Source of the DNA: JAFGMC01 sp963540515
GTDB taxonomy: Bacteria > Pseudomonadota > Alphaproteobacteria > Rs-D84
DNA length: 64,000 nt
Direction: 5' to 3'
Assembly (NCBI GenBank): GCA_963540515.1
Contig: CAUTNA010000002.1
Location: 1-64,000, forward strand
Below are positions 53,304 through 62,827 of the stretch, piece by piece (position 1 is the stretch's first letter; each line of letters opens with the position of its first letter). A model generated the notes under the pieces. The model had not been told where the DNA came from. It worked only from the letters and a program-made list of their open reading frames with translations, and did not search any database. The position numbers and the translations under genes were made by a program.

Positions 53304-53393
53304 TGGCGGAGAAGGGGAGATTTGAACTCCCGATACAGTTTCCCATATTTACGATTTCGAGTCGCACGCATTCAACCACTCTGCCACTTCTCC
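53304..53393 (-). tRNA. tRNA-Ser (CGA anticodon)
   Basis: A 90-nucleotide type II tRNA with a long variable arm. Anticodon loop CTCGAAA gives CGA. Acceptor GGAGAAG pairs with CTTCTCC, discriminator G, encoded CCA. Orientation is minus; the gene stands between the small secreted protein and the amidase gene. Confidence 0.93.
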
Positions 53394-53436
53394 GAAACAT
53401 AGAAATGTTATATTTGCCATATATTATTGTCAAATT

Positions 53437-54588
53437 TTAATTTTCGAAATTGTATTCTTGAACTGAATTTGCAATAACTTCTGCAAGCCTGTCTTGATAT
53501 GATGATGATCTTAATAATAACTCTTCTTTTAAATTAGATAAGTGTCCCAATTCTATTAATACTCCTGGTATACTTGATCGTAAAACTGCAAAAGCTGCAT
53601 GCCTAACATTTGGACCATCTTGTTTCTTTATTTGTTTTCCTATCATGGTCTTTGCACAATGTTGTGCATATTCAACAGATAATTCTGATACAGCTCTTTG
53701 TTGTAGTGCTGAAAGAGCCGCTTTAATATCTGCAGAAAACTGCTTAAACCCATCAACATCAATTTTATCTGATGCATTTTCTGCATCTGCTAATTTACTT
53801 GCTTCTTCATCAGACGCTTTTTTTGAAAGAACATATATTGAAAATCCTTGTACATGTTTATGAGGATTTGAATTAGCATGAAGAGAAATAAATAAATCTG
53901 CACGATATCTTTCAGAGAGAGCTGCACGAGTACCGAGATTTAAGAATATATCAGTATTCCTGGTTAGAAATACATTAAAGTTAGCTTTTTCTAATTTTTT
54001 ACCTAATTTTTTCGCAACTGCCAAAACAACGTCTTTTTCTTTTGTACCAAGAACTCCTGAACAACCAGGATCTTTACCACCATGTCCTGCATCAATTACA
54101 ATTGTATACTTCTGTTTTCTTTTAGGTTTAATTGTTTCTTCTGTTTTATCTAAATTGACATTTTGTTCTTCTGTTTTATTTTTTGAATTAAAATCAAATA
54201 CAAGCCTGTATTTTTGATCCCCACTTGGTTTTAAAATCATAATTTGTTTTTTTGGAATTTCAGAAATATTTTTTTTCAGACTTACTGAAATTTCAGAATT
54301 ATTTCCAATCTGTTTTTGATATATATTTTTTATTAAATTATCTGAATTTAAAATTGGTTTGATGTTATTGTTTATCTTTGTGTTTGTTAGTGATATTTTT
54401 ATTAAATTATCAAAATAAGAAAGTTTATATTTTGGGTTAGAACTTACTTCTATAACAAGTCTGGTATTTCCATTTGGTTGTAGACCTGTTCTCAAAGATT
54501 TAATATTACCACTTGCAAGCACAGTTCCAGAAATAAACAATGAGAAGAAACTAATAATTGAAAAAAAAATAAACTTTTTATAAATCAT
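53437..54588 (-). CDS. amiC: N-acetylmuramoyl-L-alanine amidase (AMIN plus amidase_3)
   Basis: Cleaves the stem peptide from peptidoglycan during daughter-cell separation. The 383-residue protein has a signal segment, an AMIN domain (about 25-130) that targets septal envelope, then a linker rich in Glu/Lys, and the amidase_3 domain: VIDAGHGGKDPG with the zinc His, then SEREVVL-like KEKDVVLAVAKKLGK, ISLHANS with the second His, and PGVLIELGHLSN with the catalytic Glu region. FtsEX, its usual activator route, is encoded at 21-22.7 kb. ATG at 54588 is preferred over a TTG six codons earlier. Confidence 0.88.
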   Translation of the reverse strand: MIYKKFIFFSIISFFSLFISGTVLASGNIKSLRTGLQPNGNTRLVIEVSSNPKYKLSYFDNLIKISLTNTKINNNIKPILNSDNLIKNIYQKQIGNNSEISVSLKKNISEIPKKQIMILKPSGDQKYRLVFDFNSKNKTEEQNVNLDKTEETIKPKRKQKYTIVIDAGHGGKDPGCSGVLGTKEKDVVLAVAKKLGKKLEKANFNVFLTRNTDIFLNLGTRAALSERYRADLFISLHANSNPHKHVQGFSIYVLSKKASDEEASKLADAENASDKIDVDGFKQFSADIKAALSALQQRAVSELSVEYAQHCAKTMIGKQIKKQDGPNVRHAAFAVLRSSIPGVLIELGHLSNLKEELLLRSSSYQDRLAEVIANSVQEYNFEN

Positions 54589-54667
54589 AACAAAATAATT
54601 AGGCAAAGTTAATTATACTAAAAAATACTAAATTATTCAATTATCTAAATTAATTAATTTAAAATAC

Positions 54668-54697
54668 TTGATAAATAGTTTTTGATTTTGATATCAT
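54668..54697 (+). promoter_or_regulatory. Predicted promoter of the Cys-rich giant pair
   Basis: TTGATA (54668-54673) and TATCAT (54692-54697) with an 18-base spacer. A start 7-8 bases beyond the -10 box would fall on the GTG start codon, so the transcript may have no leader. Confidence 0.5.
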
Positions 54698-54704
54698 CTG
54701 CAAG

Positions 54705-57320
54705 GTGTTGAAAAAATATATAATTTTACTTTTTTTATTGTCAATATCAGCAACAGCTTCTGTGCGAGATAATGGTTTTGTTGTAAAAAGAGAAACCAGT
54801 GATAAAAATATAATAGAACTACCAATGCGTAGTGCAAAAAGAACTATTAAAACTAATGACAAACAGAATGAAAAATTATCATCTCGCAGTGCAACAAATA
54901 TTCATAATATAAATCAAAATACAAAAACTCATGAAAAACATAATATTAATGTACGGAGTACTGTAAGTTCGAATGTTACGTCAAGATCTGGTAGTAAAAA
55001 AGTTTTTTCAAGATCTGCTATGGTTTCTAAAGATACAAGTGTTTTTTCAAGTACCAGAACAGGACAGATTTATGAAACATGTAAAAGTTCTTATTTTACT
55101 TGTATGGATCAATTTTGCAGTATAAAGAATGATAAGTTTCGTAGATGTTCATGCAGTGATAAAGTTTATTCCTTAGAAGATACAAAATCCGTATTACATG
55201 AAGCGGGTGAAAAATTAACAGATTTTAAAAAAGTTATTGATTCTGTTGGTATGACTGAAAAAGAAGCTTATGCTGCAAGAACTTCATCAGAAGGTGAATT
55301 GGCTTTGGAAGAAGATAAATCTCTTTCAAAAGGTCTGTTGCAGGCAATTATGAAATCTATTCGCGGTGATGAAGCAAAAGTTGGAGGAAAGTATTCAGCA
55401 CTTAACAGTATTAATACCTTGGAGAATATGAATGATTCGATTGATGCTGTTAAATCAATGGCTAATTACAATGGTAAAAATTTATATGATTTAAGTTATA
55501 ATCAATGTAGAACGGCGGTTGATGGAGATTGTAATAAACAATCTTTACAAAGGGCAATTACAGCTTATTTAATGGCAATCGAACAAGATTGTACAACAGT
55601 GAAGAAGTTAATTGATGAAACTAAAAAGAAAATGTCAGTTGCTGTTCGTGAAACAAATGCAATGTTAGATTTAGCAAGAATAGAAAACAGAAAAAAACAT
55701 AATTCAGATGAATATGTAAAATGTTTGGAAAATCTAGAAAATGCAATTTTAAGTGAAGAGGTATGTGGTAAGAATTATCATAAGTGTTTAGATAATGGAA
55801 GATACATTGATGTTAAAACTGGAAAACCAATACCTGGTGTTGCAGATATTTATAAAATGAATCATTTATTATATTTTGAGGGTGATAATGAGTTAAAAAA
55901 ATTGAATAAATGTGTTGATGATAATAGTAGTGGTGGTTATTTGTGTAGTCTTCAAAAAGAGAATGATAAAACTTTTAGAAAGAATTTTGAATTAAAGATT
56001 AAACAATTTGCAGAAGTTCCACTTGATAAATGCCGTGAGATAAAAGAGAATGTTTGGGAAGATTATTTAAATAAAGCGTATGATGAAATACATCATGCAC
56101 AGCTTGCTAAAGTTAATGAGATAAAAGAAAGTTGTTTTGATTTTGTATCAACTTGTTATATGGGAAAGAAAAAAAGTTTAGAAAACGCTATTAAAAATAT
56201 AGGTTCTGGCTATGATGAAGTTTTAAAACCTGGACAAATTTCTTTAAGTAATAATTTATGTCAAGAATATGTAAATACTTGTGATAACTTGTTTGGTAAG
56301 AAAATAATTTCTGAATATATAAATGAAAAACGTGATGTTGATACTTTAACTGCTTGTCGTGCCGTTGTTAAACAATGTTTTGATAAGTTTGGTGGAAAAA
56401 ATTACTCTAATTTTTATAATTTACATAGTACTTTAATAAAAAAAAGAGAGGCTTTAAATTGGTTTAGTTTATATACTTTTTCTGAAGCAGGAAAAATTTT
56501 ATCTCAGTGTGCAAAACAATTATCTGAAATTAGTGAATGTAAAAAAAATACTAATAATAAAGATATTATAGAAGAAGTTTTTGGTGGTTTTGATAAAGCT
56601 AAAACACCTATTGAAAAAAATCCTAGAATTTCTAATTACTCTGCTAATGATATCGACTATTTTGTTATTAGAAATTTCGGGGTTGCTACAGAAGTTTATA
56701 ATAGAATACTTTCTATTCTTATTAATCAATGTACCCAAAAAGGAGGTATTTTTTATACATTAAGAGATTTGAAAAAAATAAAAAATCTTACTGATACAGA
56801 ACAAAATTTTATTGATATTCTGAATTACGAAGAAGATTTTTGTAAACTTGATAAAAATTTTTATTTTGGAATAAAAGAAGATAAACATATTTATGGTAAT
56901 TCTGGAATTGGTATTTGTGGTGATAAACCTGATCAAATTAAAGAAGAAGATTGTAAAAAACAAGGTGGAGAATGTAGTTTTATTTATAAAGGTATTTGTG
57001 GTGATAAACCTGATCAAATTAAAGAGGAAGATTGTAAAAAACAAGGTGGAGAATGTAAAATAGAAACTATTTCAGAGAAAGATTGTAACAATATGATAAA
57101 AGATTGTAAAAATATTGATTTTAATAGGTGTATAAAAAACTGTAAAAATAGTGAAAATCACTGTATAGCACCTAAATCGTGTAAAGTTTTAGATAATTAT
57201 GTTTGTCCATTTGGATACTCAGATGAAATAGATGCGGATTCTTTTGGACTTTGTTATTGTGAATTTGGACCAAGCAGATTATACAAGGGACAATGTAAAC
57301 ATATAGAAGATAGTAAATGA
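54705..57320 (+). CDS. Giant secreted Cys-rich protein A, unknown function
   Basis: An 871-residue protein of unknown family. It has a signal peptide (about 1-19), a polar low-complexity region (20-120) with repeated R-S-A/T units, then a conserved Cys module (126-150; CMDQFC and RRCSC) and long charged helical segments with scattered cysteine pairs. Near the C-terminus two 27-residue repeats (CGDKPDQIKEEDCKKQGGEC) are followed by a dense Cys-rich tail. The Cys count and signal suggest an extracellular or surface protein rich in disulfides. The start is GTG at 54705 or TTG at 54708, since the upstream frame holds no ATG; no Shine-Dalgarno lies at a normal distance. Paralogue of the next gene, overlapping by 4 bases (ATGA). 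Confidence 0.8.
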   Translation: MLKKYIILLFLLSISATASVRDNGFVVKRETSDKNIIELPMRSAKRTIKTNDKQNEKLSSRSATNIHNINQNTKTHEKHNINVRSTVSSNVTSRSGSKKVFSRSAMVSKDTSVFSSTRTGQIYETCKSSYFTCMDQFCSIKNDKFRRCSCSDKVYSLEDTKSVLHEAGEKLTDFKKVIDSVGMTEKEAYAARTSSEGELALEEDKSLSKGLLQAIMKSIRGDEAKVGGKYSALNSINTLENMNDSIDAVKSMANYNGKNLYDLSYNQCRTAVDGDCNKQSLQRAITAYLMAIEQDCTTVKKLIDETKKKMSVAVRETNAMLDLARIENRKKHNSDEYVKCLENLENAILSEEVCGKNYHKCLDNGRYIDVKTGKPIPGVADIYKMNHLLYFEGDNELKKLNKCVDDNSSGGYLCSLQKENDKTFRKNFELKIKQFAEVPLDKCREIKENVWEDYLNKAYDEIHHAQLAKVNEIKESCFDFVSTCYMGKKKSLENAIKNIGSGYDEVLKPGQISLSNNLCQEYVNTCDNLFGKKIISEYINEKRDVDTLTACRAVVKQCFDKFGGKNYSNFYNLHSTLIKKREALNWFSLYTFSEAGKILSQCAKQLSEISECKKNTNNKDIIEEVFGGFDKAKTPIEKNPRISNYSANDIDYFVIRNFGVATEVYNRILSILINQCTQKGGIFYTLRDLKKIKNLTDTEQNFIDILNYEEDFCKLDKNFYFGIKEDKHIYGNSGIGICGDKPDQIKEEDCKKQGGECSFIYKGICGDKPDQIKEEDCKKQGGECKIETISEKDCNNMIKDCKNIDFNRCIKNCKNSENHCIAPKSCKVLDNYVCPFGYSDEIDADSFGLCYCEFGPSRLYKGQCKHIEDSK
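56910..57057 (+). repeat. Tandem 81-bp-period repeat inside protein A gene
   Basis: Two 67-base copies (56910-56976 and 56991-57057), one mismatch between them, at a period of 81 bases or 27 codons. Each encodes a CGDKPDQ to GGEC unit. The near-identity shows a recent duplication or continuing exchange. Confidence 0.85.
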
Positions 57321-59902
57321 TTAGAATGTTTTTTATTTTATTTATATCTTTAAATATTTTTCCTTTGTATTCTGGGGTGCAAGGTTATGTTCGTAGTTCA
57401 AAGATTGATAATCAAAAAATTATAAATAATGTACAATCTAATAGAAGTGCAGTGAACAAAATACAAAAAAATGATGTAAAAAAAATTCGAAATTCTAATA
57501 ATCTAGTTATAAAGTCAGATAATAAATCAAGAACAGCAATAATTAGAAAATCAAATACATCTTTAAAAACTCAAAATATAAAATCTGTTTTTCGAAATAA
57601 AGTAAGGACTGCTAAAGTACCAATTATAAATTCATCGCGTACAGCTATTACACCAATTGCTAAATCTAGTGTTTTTGGAACGGGTTATAATGGATGTAGA
57701 GATGCTTATTTTACTTGTATGGATCAGTTTTGTGCAAAAAAAGATGAAAAGTATCGAAGATGTGTTTGTTCAAATAAATTAAAAGAAATACAAGAAAAAG
57801 AATTTGCTCTTTTTCAAACAAGTGAACATCTACAAGACTTTCATAATTTAAATTTAGATGTTATATCTAAAACAAAGAATGAAGTAAAAGCGATGATATC
57901 AGCTTCTGCTGGAGAAAAAGCATTAGAAAAGAAAAAAGATACTTCTGCTAGCGCTTCTAAATTAGAAGATATTTCATCCACTTTAAATTCTACAAAAAAA
58001 AATAGTTTATCAAATAAAGACACTCTTGATTTTATAGAGAATTTAACAGGTGATTTTGGTGATGATGAGTTGGGTTTTTCTATGAAGTCAGATATTATGA
58101 ATTTATCTGGTGATAAATTATATAATGCAGTACATATGCAGTGTTTAAATTTTGTAAAAAATAGATGTAATAATCAAGCGACTGTTAATATGGTAACTTC
58201 TGCATATGGGATGAATATAGAAAATGATTGTTCAAATATTTTAGCCAATATGGATAAGAAAATCGTTGAAGCTGAAAGACAAGTAAAGAAAACAGAAAAA
58301 GAAGTAAATGATGAAAGAACAAAGTTATATAAATCTCAAAATGCTACAGCAGTAAATGAGTGTATAGCACAAGTCAGAAAAGATATAACAGACGAAAAAG
58401 TTTGTGGTAAAGATTATATTCATTGTCTTGATTTTACAGGTAGATACCTAGATTTTAAAACTGGTGAACCAATATATACACCAAATTTTGCTGAGTTTAT
58501 AAATTATTTAGATTTAACAGGCGATTTTATAAAAAATTCAGCTAATGCTTTAGTTGTATCTTCTATGAACTCTAAAAGAGACTATGCAGAAAGAGGGCTT
58601 TCTACTTGTAGAGATATATCAAATGATGTTTGGAATGAATTTTTAAAACAATCAATTACAGAAATTTATCAACAAAATAATCAAAGAATAAATAAGGTAA
58701 AATCAGAATGTTTAGATATTATTAACAATTGTTTAGATACTCAAACTGGTAATTTGAAAGATTTTGCAAATATTAAAGATAAAAGTATTTTTGGTATGAA
58801 TATAGAAACTGCTGAAAAATTATGTAAATCTAAAATAGACACTTGTCAAAATATATATAATTTTAAAAATAATAAAGAAAAAGATGGAGAAACACAGATT
58901 GCTGATTATTCTAAAAAAATTGGAGATCAAAAAGTTGTTAAGGAATGTAAAAATTTATTAGAAGATTTTGTTAATAAAATATGTGAGGTTTCTCCATCTG
59001 ACAGATTTCATAAAGTTCCATATGGTTGCAGAACTTTCTCTCCTGGAAATGCTTATGTTTTATCTCGAGGGGAAGCTTTAGAAAAAACAGACCCTAACTA
59101 TGAGACAAAAGAATCAAAATATTTTGATTTGGATTTTTATAAAGGAGGAGTAGATCCAAAATCAAAAATTTGTAGAAGTTCTTCAAGTTCAGTCACTGAT
59201 TTGAATCTCAATGATACTGATTCAGAGAAAGAATATTATAAAAGTGTTTTTATTAGAGAAAATGAATATTTTAAGGCAAATCCATCAGAAAATATAAGAT
59301 ATGTAAAATATGGTGCTAATACATGTAAGATTAAGATACAAAATAATAAAAATAATGGAAAAAAATATATTTATGTTACAACTGGAGGTTCAGATGCAAT
59401 TTTTGCAGATGATATAGAAGAAGATAAAGATAAAGATAAAGGAGGTTATTATATTACAAAAAAACCTGATTTAACTAAAAGATATACTTATGATGGAAAA
59501 TATATATGTCCATCTTCCAGTATTTATGGTGGATTCTTTGGAAGTATTTACCAAAAAATAGCACTTTATGCTAAGGAAGTTTGTATTAAACCTAACAAAG
59601 ATATTAAAATACTACCTACAGATGTACAAAAAGAAGTTGTTGATGTTGCATCTAAAACAGTCTTTAAATTAAAAGAATATTTAAGAGAAGAATGTGAAGA
59701 AAAATATAAAGGAATTTGGATTGATACAGACAGAGAAAATCTTAATATTTTTGAGAAAGATGACGAAAAACAAAATTGTTTAAACAATAAAAGATTATTA
59801 AATTCTGCCTTTTATAAAGGTACAAATACATCTAAAGAATGGTTAGGTTGTTTTGAAAAAGATGAAACAAAAGTAGAAGCAAAAAGTTGTAAAAAAGAAT
59901 AA
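57317..59902 (+). CDS. Giant secreted Cys-rich protein B, paralogue of A
   Basis: An 861-residue protein collinear with protein A. It has a signal peptide (about 1-20), an R-S/T-A-rich region (SRTAIIRK, SRTAITPI), and the same Cys module at 127-151 (CMDQFC, RRCVC). Later shared blocks include VCGKDYIHCLD-FTGRYLDFKTGEPI (VCGKNYHKCLD in A), TCRDISNDVWNEFLK and ECLDIINNC, then LCKSKIDTCQ. The final 300 residues differ from A and contain long Lys- and Asp-rich stretches. Function is not known. Translation is coupled to A through the ATGA overlap, so both are made together, probably for a common surface structure; that is inference. Confidence 0.8.
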   Translation: MIRMFFILFISLNIFPLYSGVQGYVRSSKIDNQKIINNVQSNRSAVNKIQKNDVKKIRNSNNLVIKSDNKSRTAIIRKSNTSLKTQNIKSVFRNKVRTAKVPIINSSRTAITPIAKSSVFGTGYNGCRDAYFTCMDQFCAKKDEKYRRCVCSNKLKEIQEKEFALFQTSEHLQDFHNLNLDVISKTKNEVKAMISASAGEKALEKKKDTSASASKLEDISSTLNSTKKNSLSNKDTLDFIENLTGDFGDDELGFSMKSDIMNLSGDKLYNAVHMQCLNFVKNRCNNQATVNMVTSAYGMNIENDCSNILANMDKKIVEAERQVKKTEKEVNDERTKLYKSQNATAVNECIAQVRKDITDEKVCGKDYIHCLDFTGRYLDFKTGEPIYTPNFAEFINYLDLTGDFIKNSANALVVSSMNSKRDYAERGLSTCRDISNDVWNEFLKQSITEIYQQNNQRINKVKSECLDIINNCLDTQTGNLKDFANIKDKSIFGMNIETAEKLCKSKIDTCQNIYNFKNNKEKDGETQIADYSKKIGDQKVVKECKNLLEDFVNKICEVSPSDRFHKVPYGCRTFSPGNAYVLSRGEALEKTDPNYETKESKYFDLDFYKGGVDPKSKICRSSSSSVTDLNLNDTDSEKEYYKSVFIRENEYFKANPSENIRYVKYGANTCKIKIQNNKNNGKKYIYVTTGGSDAIFADDIEEDKDKDKGGYYITKKPDLTKRYTYDGKYICPSSSIYGGFFGSIYQKIALYAKEVCIKPNKDIKILPTDVQKEVVDVASKTVFKLKEYLREECEEKYKGIWIDTDRENLNIFEKDDEKQNCLNNKRLLNSAFYKGTNTSKEWLGCFEKDETKVEAKSCKKE

Positions 59903-59913
59903 AAGGAAAAATA

Positions 59914-60720
59914 ATGTTGTTAAAAGGAAAAAAAATATTAATAACTGGTGTTGCAAATGATTGGTCAATTGCCTGGGGAATTGCAAAGATGGCAAAATCT
60001 TTAGGCGCTGAAATTGCTATGCCTTATGGTAGTCCCAGAAGTGGAAAAAGAGTTGTGCTTCTTTCAAAAGAATTAGATGCAAAGTTTGTTCAAGAATGTA
60101 ATGTTCAAAAACCAGAAGATCTGGACTCTTTATTTGATGCAATCAAAAAAGAGTGGGGAACATTAGATGGTGTTTTACACTCAATTGCTTTTTCAAATAA
60201 AGATGAATTAACAGGAAGATATTTAGATACTTCAAGAGATAATTTTAAAAATACAATGGATGTTTCTGTTTATTCATTGGTTGAATTATCAAGAAGGGCA
60301 TCTAAACTTATGACAGGTGGCGGAAGCATTGTAACTCTCAGTTATTATGGTGGTGAGAAATCTGTTCCTAATTATAATGTTATGGGAGTTGCAAAAAGTG
60401 CATTGGAGTCGTCTGTCAGATATTTAGCAGCAGATTTAGGTAAAGATAATATCAGGGTTAATGCAATAAGTGCAGGTCCGATTATGACACTTGCATCATC
60501 AGGTGTTGGAGGATTTAAATCTATGTTAAAATTAAACAGTTCTTTAACCCCAATGCGTCGAAATGTTACTTTAGAAGATGTAGCAGGGGCGGCTGCTTAT
60601 TTATTTAGTGATCTATCTTCTGGACTGACTGGCGAAATACATCACATAGATTGTGGTTATTCTACAACTGGTATGATGCCAAACGATCTAAAAGATGTTT
60701 TATTGAAGAATCTTGATTAA
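59914..60720 (+). CDS. fabI: Enoyl-[acyl-carrier-protein] reductase (NADH)
   Basis: FabI performs the last reduction of fatty-acid elongation and is the target of triclosan and isoniazid-type inhibitors. The 268-residue product has the SDR cofactor motif ITGVANDWSIAWGIAKMA and the catalytic pair Y-x6-K in YNVMGVAKSALESS (with YGGEKSVPNYN before it), then NAISAGPIMTLASSGV. AAAAGGAAA precedes the ATG. It is 12 bases after protein B and could share its transcript. Confidence 0.95.
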   Translation: MLLKGKKILITGVANDWSIAWGIAKMAKSLGAEIAMPYGSPRSGKRVVLLSKELDAKFVQECNVQKPEDLDSLFDAIKKEWGTLDGVLHSIAFSNKDELTGRYLDTSRDNFKNTMDVSVYSLVELSRRASKLMTGGGSIVTLSYYGGEKSVPNYNVMGVAKSALESSVRYLAADLGKDNIRVNAISAGPIMTLASSGVGGFKSMLKLNSSLTPMRRNVTLEDVAGAAAYLFSDLSSGLTGEIHHIDCGYSTTGMMPNDLKDVLLKNLD

Positions 60721-60724
60721 TTTA

Positions 60725-60750
60725 AAAACCTGCTTTTAGCAGGTTTTATT
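60725..60750 (+). terminator. Rho-independent terminator after fabI
   Basis: AAAACCTGC (60725-60733) pairs with GCAGGTTTT (60739-60747) around TTTTA, with a T-rich tail. It also faces the convergent GIY-YIG pseudogene. Confidence 0.88.
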
Positions 60751-60753
60751 TTA

Positions 60754-61470
60754 TTAGATATATTCAATAAAATGTTCTAAAGGAGTTCCTTCTTTTGTTC
60801 TCCAGTATATTTTTCCATTACATGCACCACCACACACAAATTGTCCTGCAGAAGGAGGGGAATTAAATTCAGTATCTTTTATAACTGTATCAACAGACAT
60901 ATTATCTTTATTTATTTCTCTTAATCTTTTTACATTTTCTGTATTGCTATAAATATTTGTATCTATTTTAGATCCTGCTAAAACAATATAAGTATTTCCA
61001 TTTCTAACAATCATTTTTGCATCTACTGTATATTTCTTAAATTCAAAAACTTCATCTGTATTTACTAGGTATTTACCTTTATATGATGTTTCTCTTTTGT
61101 GGATATTATCATTATGGTGAGGTTCTGATTGATCTATTTCATCAGGACAACTAAATTCTACATCATTTGTAATATTTGCACAAAGTTTCATATATTTAAA
61201 AGCATCTTTTGGTGCTATATTGAAAAATTCTCTATTTTTACGAAGTCTTTTATTTGCGAGATCTGTTAATGTTTAATGCAGAAATTTTTCTATTTCATTA
61301 TACTTAGTTGTTTTAACTGTTGCATATATTTCAAAAGGTAAAGGGACAGCAGTATTATCAAGTTCTTTTGAACGAATATCAACAGGTCTGGAACTTTTAC
61401 CAATTTTTACCCAATCTTCTCTGAAACTGGTATTTGTTAAAATATAAACATATCCTTTTTCTTTTACCAT
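60754..61470 (-). pseudogene. GIY-YIG nuclease with DUF4357 domain, split by one in-frame stop
   Basis: The minus-strand frame from ATG 61470 (MVKEKGYVYILTNTSF) to a stop at 60754 is continuous except for a single TAA at about 61273-61275, which follows the EIEKFLH motif. The reading frame is the same on both sides, and the missing codon sits where the family usually has a lysine (H-K-T), so AAA to TAA is the simplest change. N-terminal GIY-YIG nuclease (KIGKSSRPVDIRSKEL) and C-terminal DUF4357 (NTYIVLAGSKI, SAGQFVCGG) are both otherwise intact. Total length about 239 codons. The event looks recent, or the stop is read through. Confidence 0.8.
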
Positions 61471-61534
61471 AAATATAAAACCTCTGAAGAAGGGTATTAA
61501 AGATTTTATAAAAATCAATTAATTTTATATAGAC

Positions 61535-61562
61535 TTGACAAAAGTATTTTTTATACTATATA
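61535..61562 (+). promoter_or_regulatory. Predicted promoter of the gene at 61589
   Basis: TTGACA (61535-61540) and TATATA (61557-61562) with a 16-base spacer, 27 bases before the ATG, with GAGGAG between. Confidence 0.6.
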
Positions 61563-61588
61563 GTTTGTAGTATTAGAGGAGAAACATT

Positions 61589-62215
61589 ATGAAAAAAATT
61601 GAAAAGACAAATGAATTAAGAGTAAAAGACACAGAAAAACTTCAAGAATATTTAGGAAATAAAGAAGCGCTTCATTTAAATGAAAAGAAGTTAAGATTAG
61701 ATTTTATGTCTTGGTTAGATTTTGAAAAAAAATATTTTAACACTAAATACGGCGAAGAAGCTTTTGATGTTATGATAAGTTTCGAAAAAAGTTTTGTAAC
61801 CTGGTTTAATCAAATTTTAGACGCTATTGAAAAAGATCCTAACTTTATTTATTACAGATTAGACATATTAAAAAAATTAAGAATTGAATTATCTCATTTA
61901 TCTGAACTTTTATATGGTATTATAAGATATGATTTTACTCGCTGTTTTAGTTGTTTATCTTTAAAAACTGTTATTTCATATGCCCATATAACATTTGATA
62001 AAGTATTATCAATTTATAAAGATTTCAGAGATAAGTCTCAGTTATCTATTTTATTAAAAAAAGAAAATAATAAAGACAAAATAGGTCATTTGAAACAAAC
62101 ACAACCAAATAGAAATTTTTCTGGTTGGGGTCAAGGATTCAGTATAGATCTTTTGATTGAACTTTTAAAACTTGAATTTCGCAGTAATTTATTTGAACGT
62201 GATAAAAAAAGATAA
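61589..62215 (+). CDS. Hypothetical helical protein
   Basis: A 208-residue cytoplasmic-looking protein of unknown family. It is helical, rich in Leu, Lys, Glu and Phe, with no signal peptide. The segment WLDFEKKYFN and the region ELSHLSELLYGIIRYDFTRC may form a bundle. GAGGAGAAAC before the ATG is a strong binding site and a good promoter is present, so it is expressed. It stands alone between a pseudogene and tRNA-Asn. Confidence 0.65.
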   Translation: MKKIEKTNELRVKDTEKLQEYLGNKEALHLNEKKLRLDFMSWLDFEKKYFNTKYGEEAFDVMISFEKSFVTWFNQILDAIEKDPNFIYYRLDILKKLRIELSHLSELLYGIIRYDFTRCFSCLSLKTVISYAHITFDKVLSIYKDFRDKSQLSILLKKENNKDKIGHLKQTQPNRNFSGWGQGFSIDLLIELLKLEFRSNLFERDKKR

Positions 62216-62261
62216 AAATACTTGCAAATAATATTTATATCTTATAAAATGTGTAGGGTAT

Positions 62262-62337
62262 TCGGGCATAGTTCAGTCGGTAGAACAACGGACTGTTAAT
62301 CCGTATGTCGCTGGTTCGAGTCCAGCTGCCCGAGCCA
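62262..62337 (+). tRNA. tRNA-Asn (GTT anticodon)
   Basis: Seventy-six bases with TCGGGCA/TGCCCGA acceptor, anticodon loop TGTTAAT (GTT), T loop TTCGAGT, and encoded GCCA end. It is followed by a terminator and then by a decayed region, so it may be an integration site for mobile DNA. Confidence 0.95.
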
Positions 62338-62345
62338 AGAAATTC

Positions 62346-62376
62346 AAGGGTTTCAGCAGAATCCCTTTTGTTTTTA
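62346..62376 (+). terminator. Rho-independent terminator after tRNA-Asn
   Basis: AAGGG and CCCTT (62346-62350, 62363-62367) with two inner A-T pairs form an imperfect stem followed by TTGTTTTT. Confidence 0.65.
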
Positions 62377-62644
62377 AAAATCTTTATTTTATGTATATTC
62401 TATAAACGGCAACAACATTTTGTAACACAGCAAATCAGCCAGAATCCAGAGCTACCTTAGTATACATTAAAAAAAGTATTCTTTTTATATGGCACCATAA
62501 TTTAACCCAATATCCATTGGGGGATGGAGTATAGAGGTGGTGGGCACTACAAAAAACAATAATAAAATTTAGCACAACACATTGAAAAAAAACTGTTGAA
62601 CTATGTTAAATGATGGAAATCGTATTGTATTGAAAGGATTTGTT

Positions 62645-62791
62645 ATGACACAGAAAAAAACTTTATTTACATCACAAAGCTATTTGGCAGTGTTATTTTG
62701 GTTCTTATAATCGGATTTGAAATCAAACGGTGTATTATATATATTAGGTCAATTTTTTCCACGTATAGATGGCAAACCTGTCGATGGGTAG
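62645..62791 (+). pseudogene. Short broken reading frame
   Basis: After AAAGGA, an ATG opens MTQKKTLFTSQSYLAVLFWFL, then a TAA at 62708, and the same frame continues SDLKSNGVLYILGQFFPRID to a TAG at 62789. The uninterrupted reading across the stop suggests a decayed small gene. No family recognised. The bases between the terminator and 62645 contain no gene that I can support. Confidence 0.35.
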
Positions 62792-62827
62792 CCTGTGTAG
62801 CATAGCAAACTGAATTAAACGATTAAA

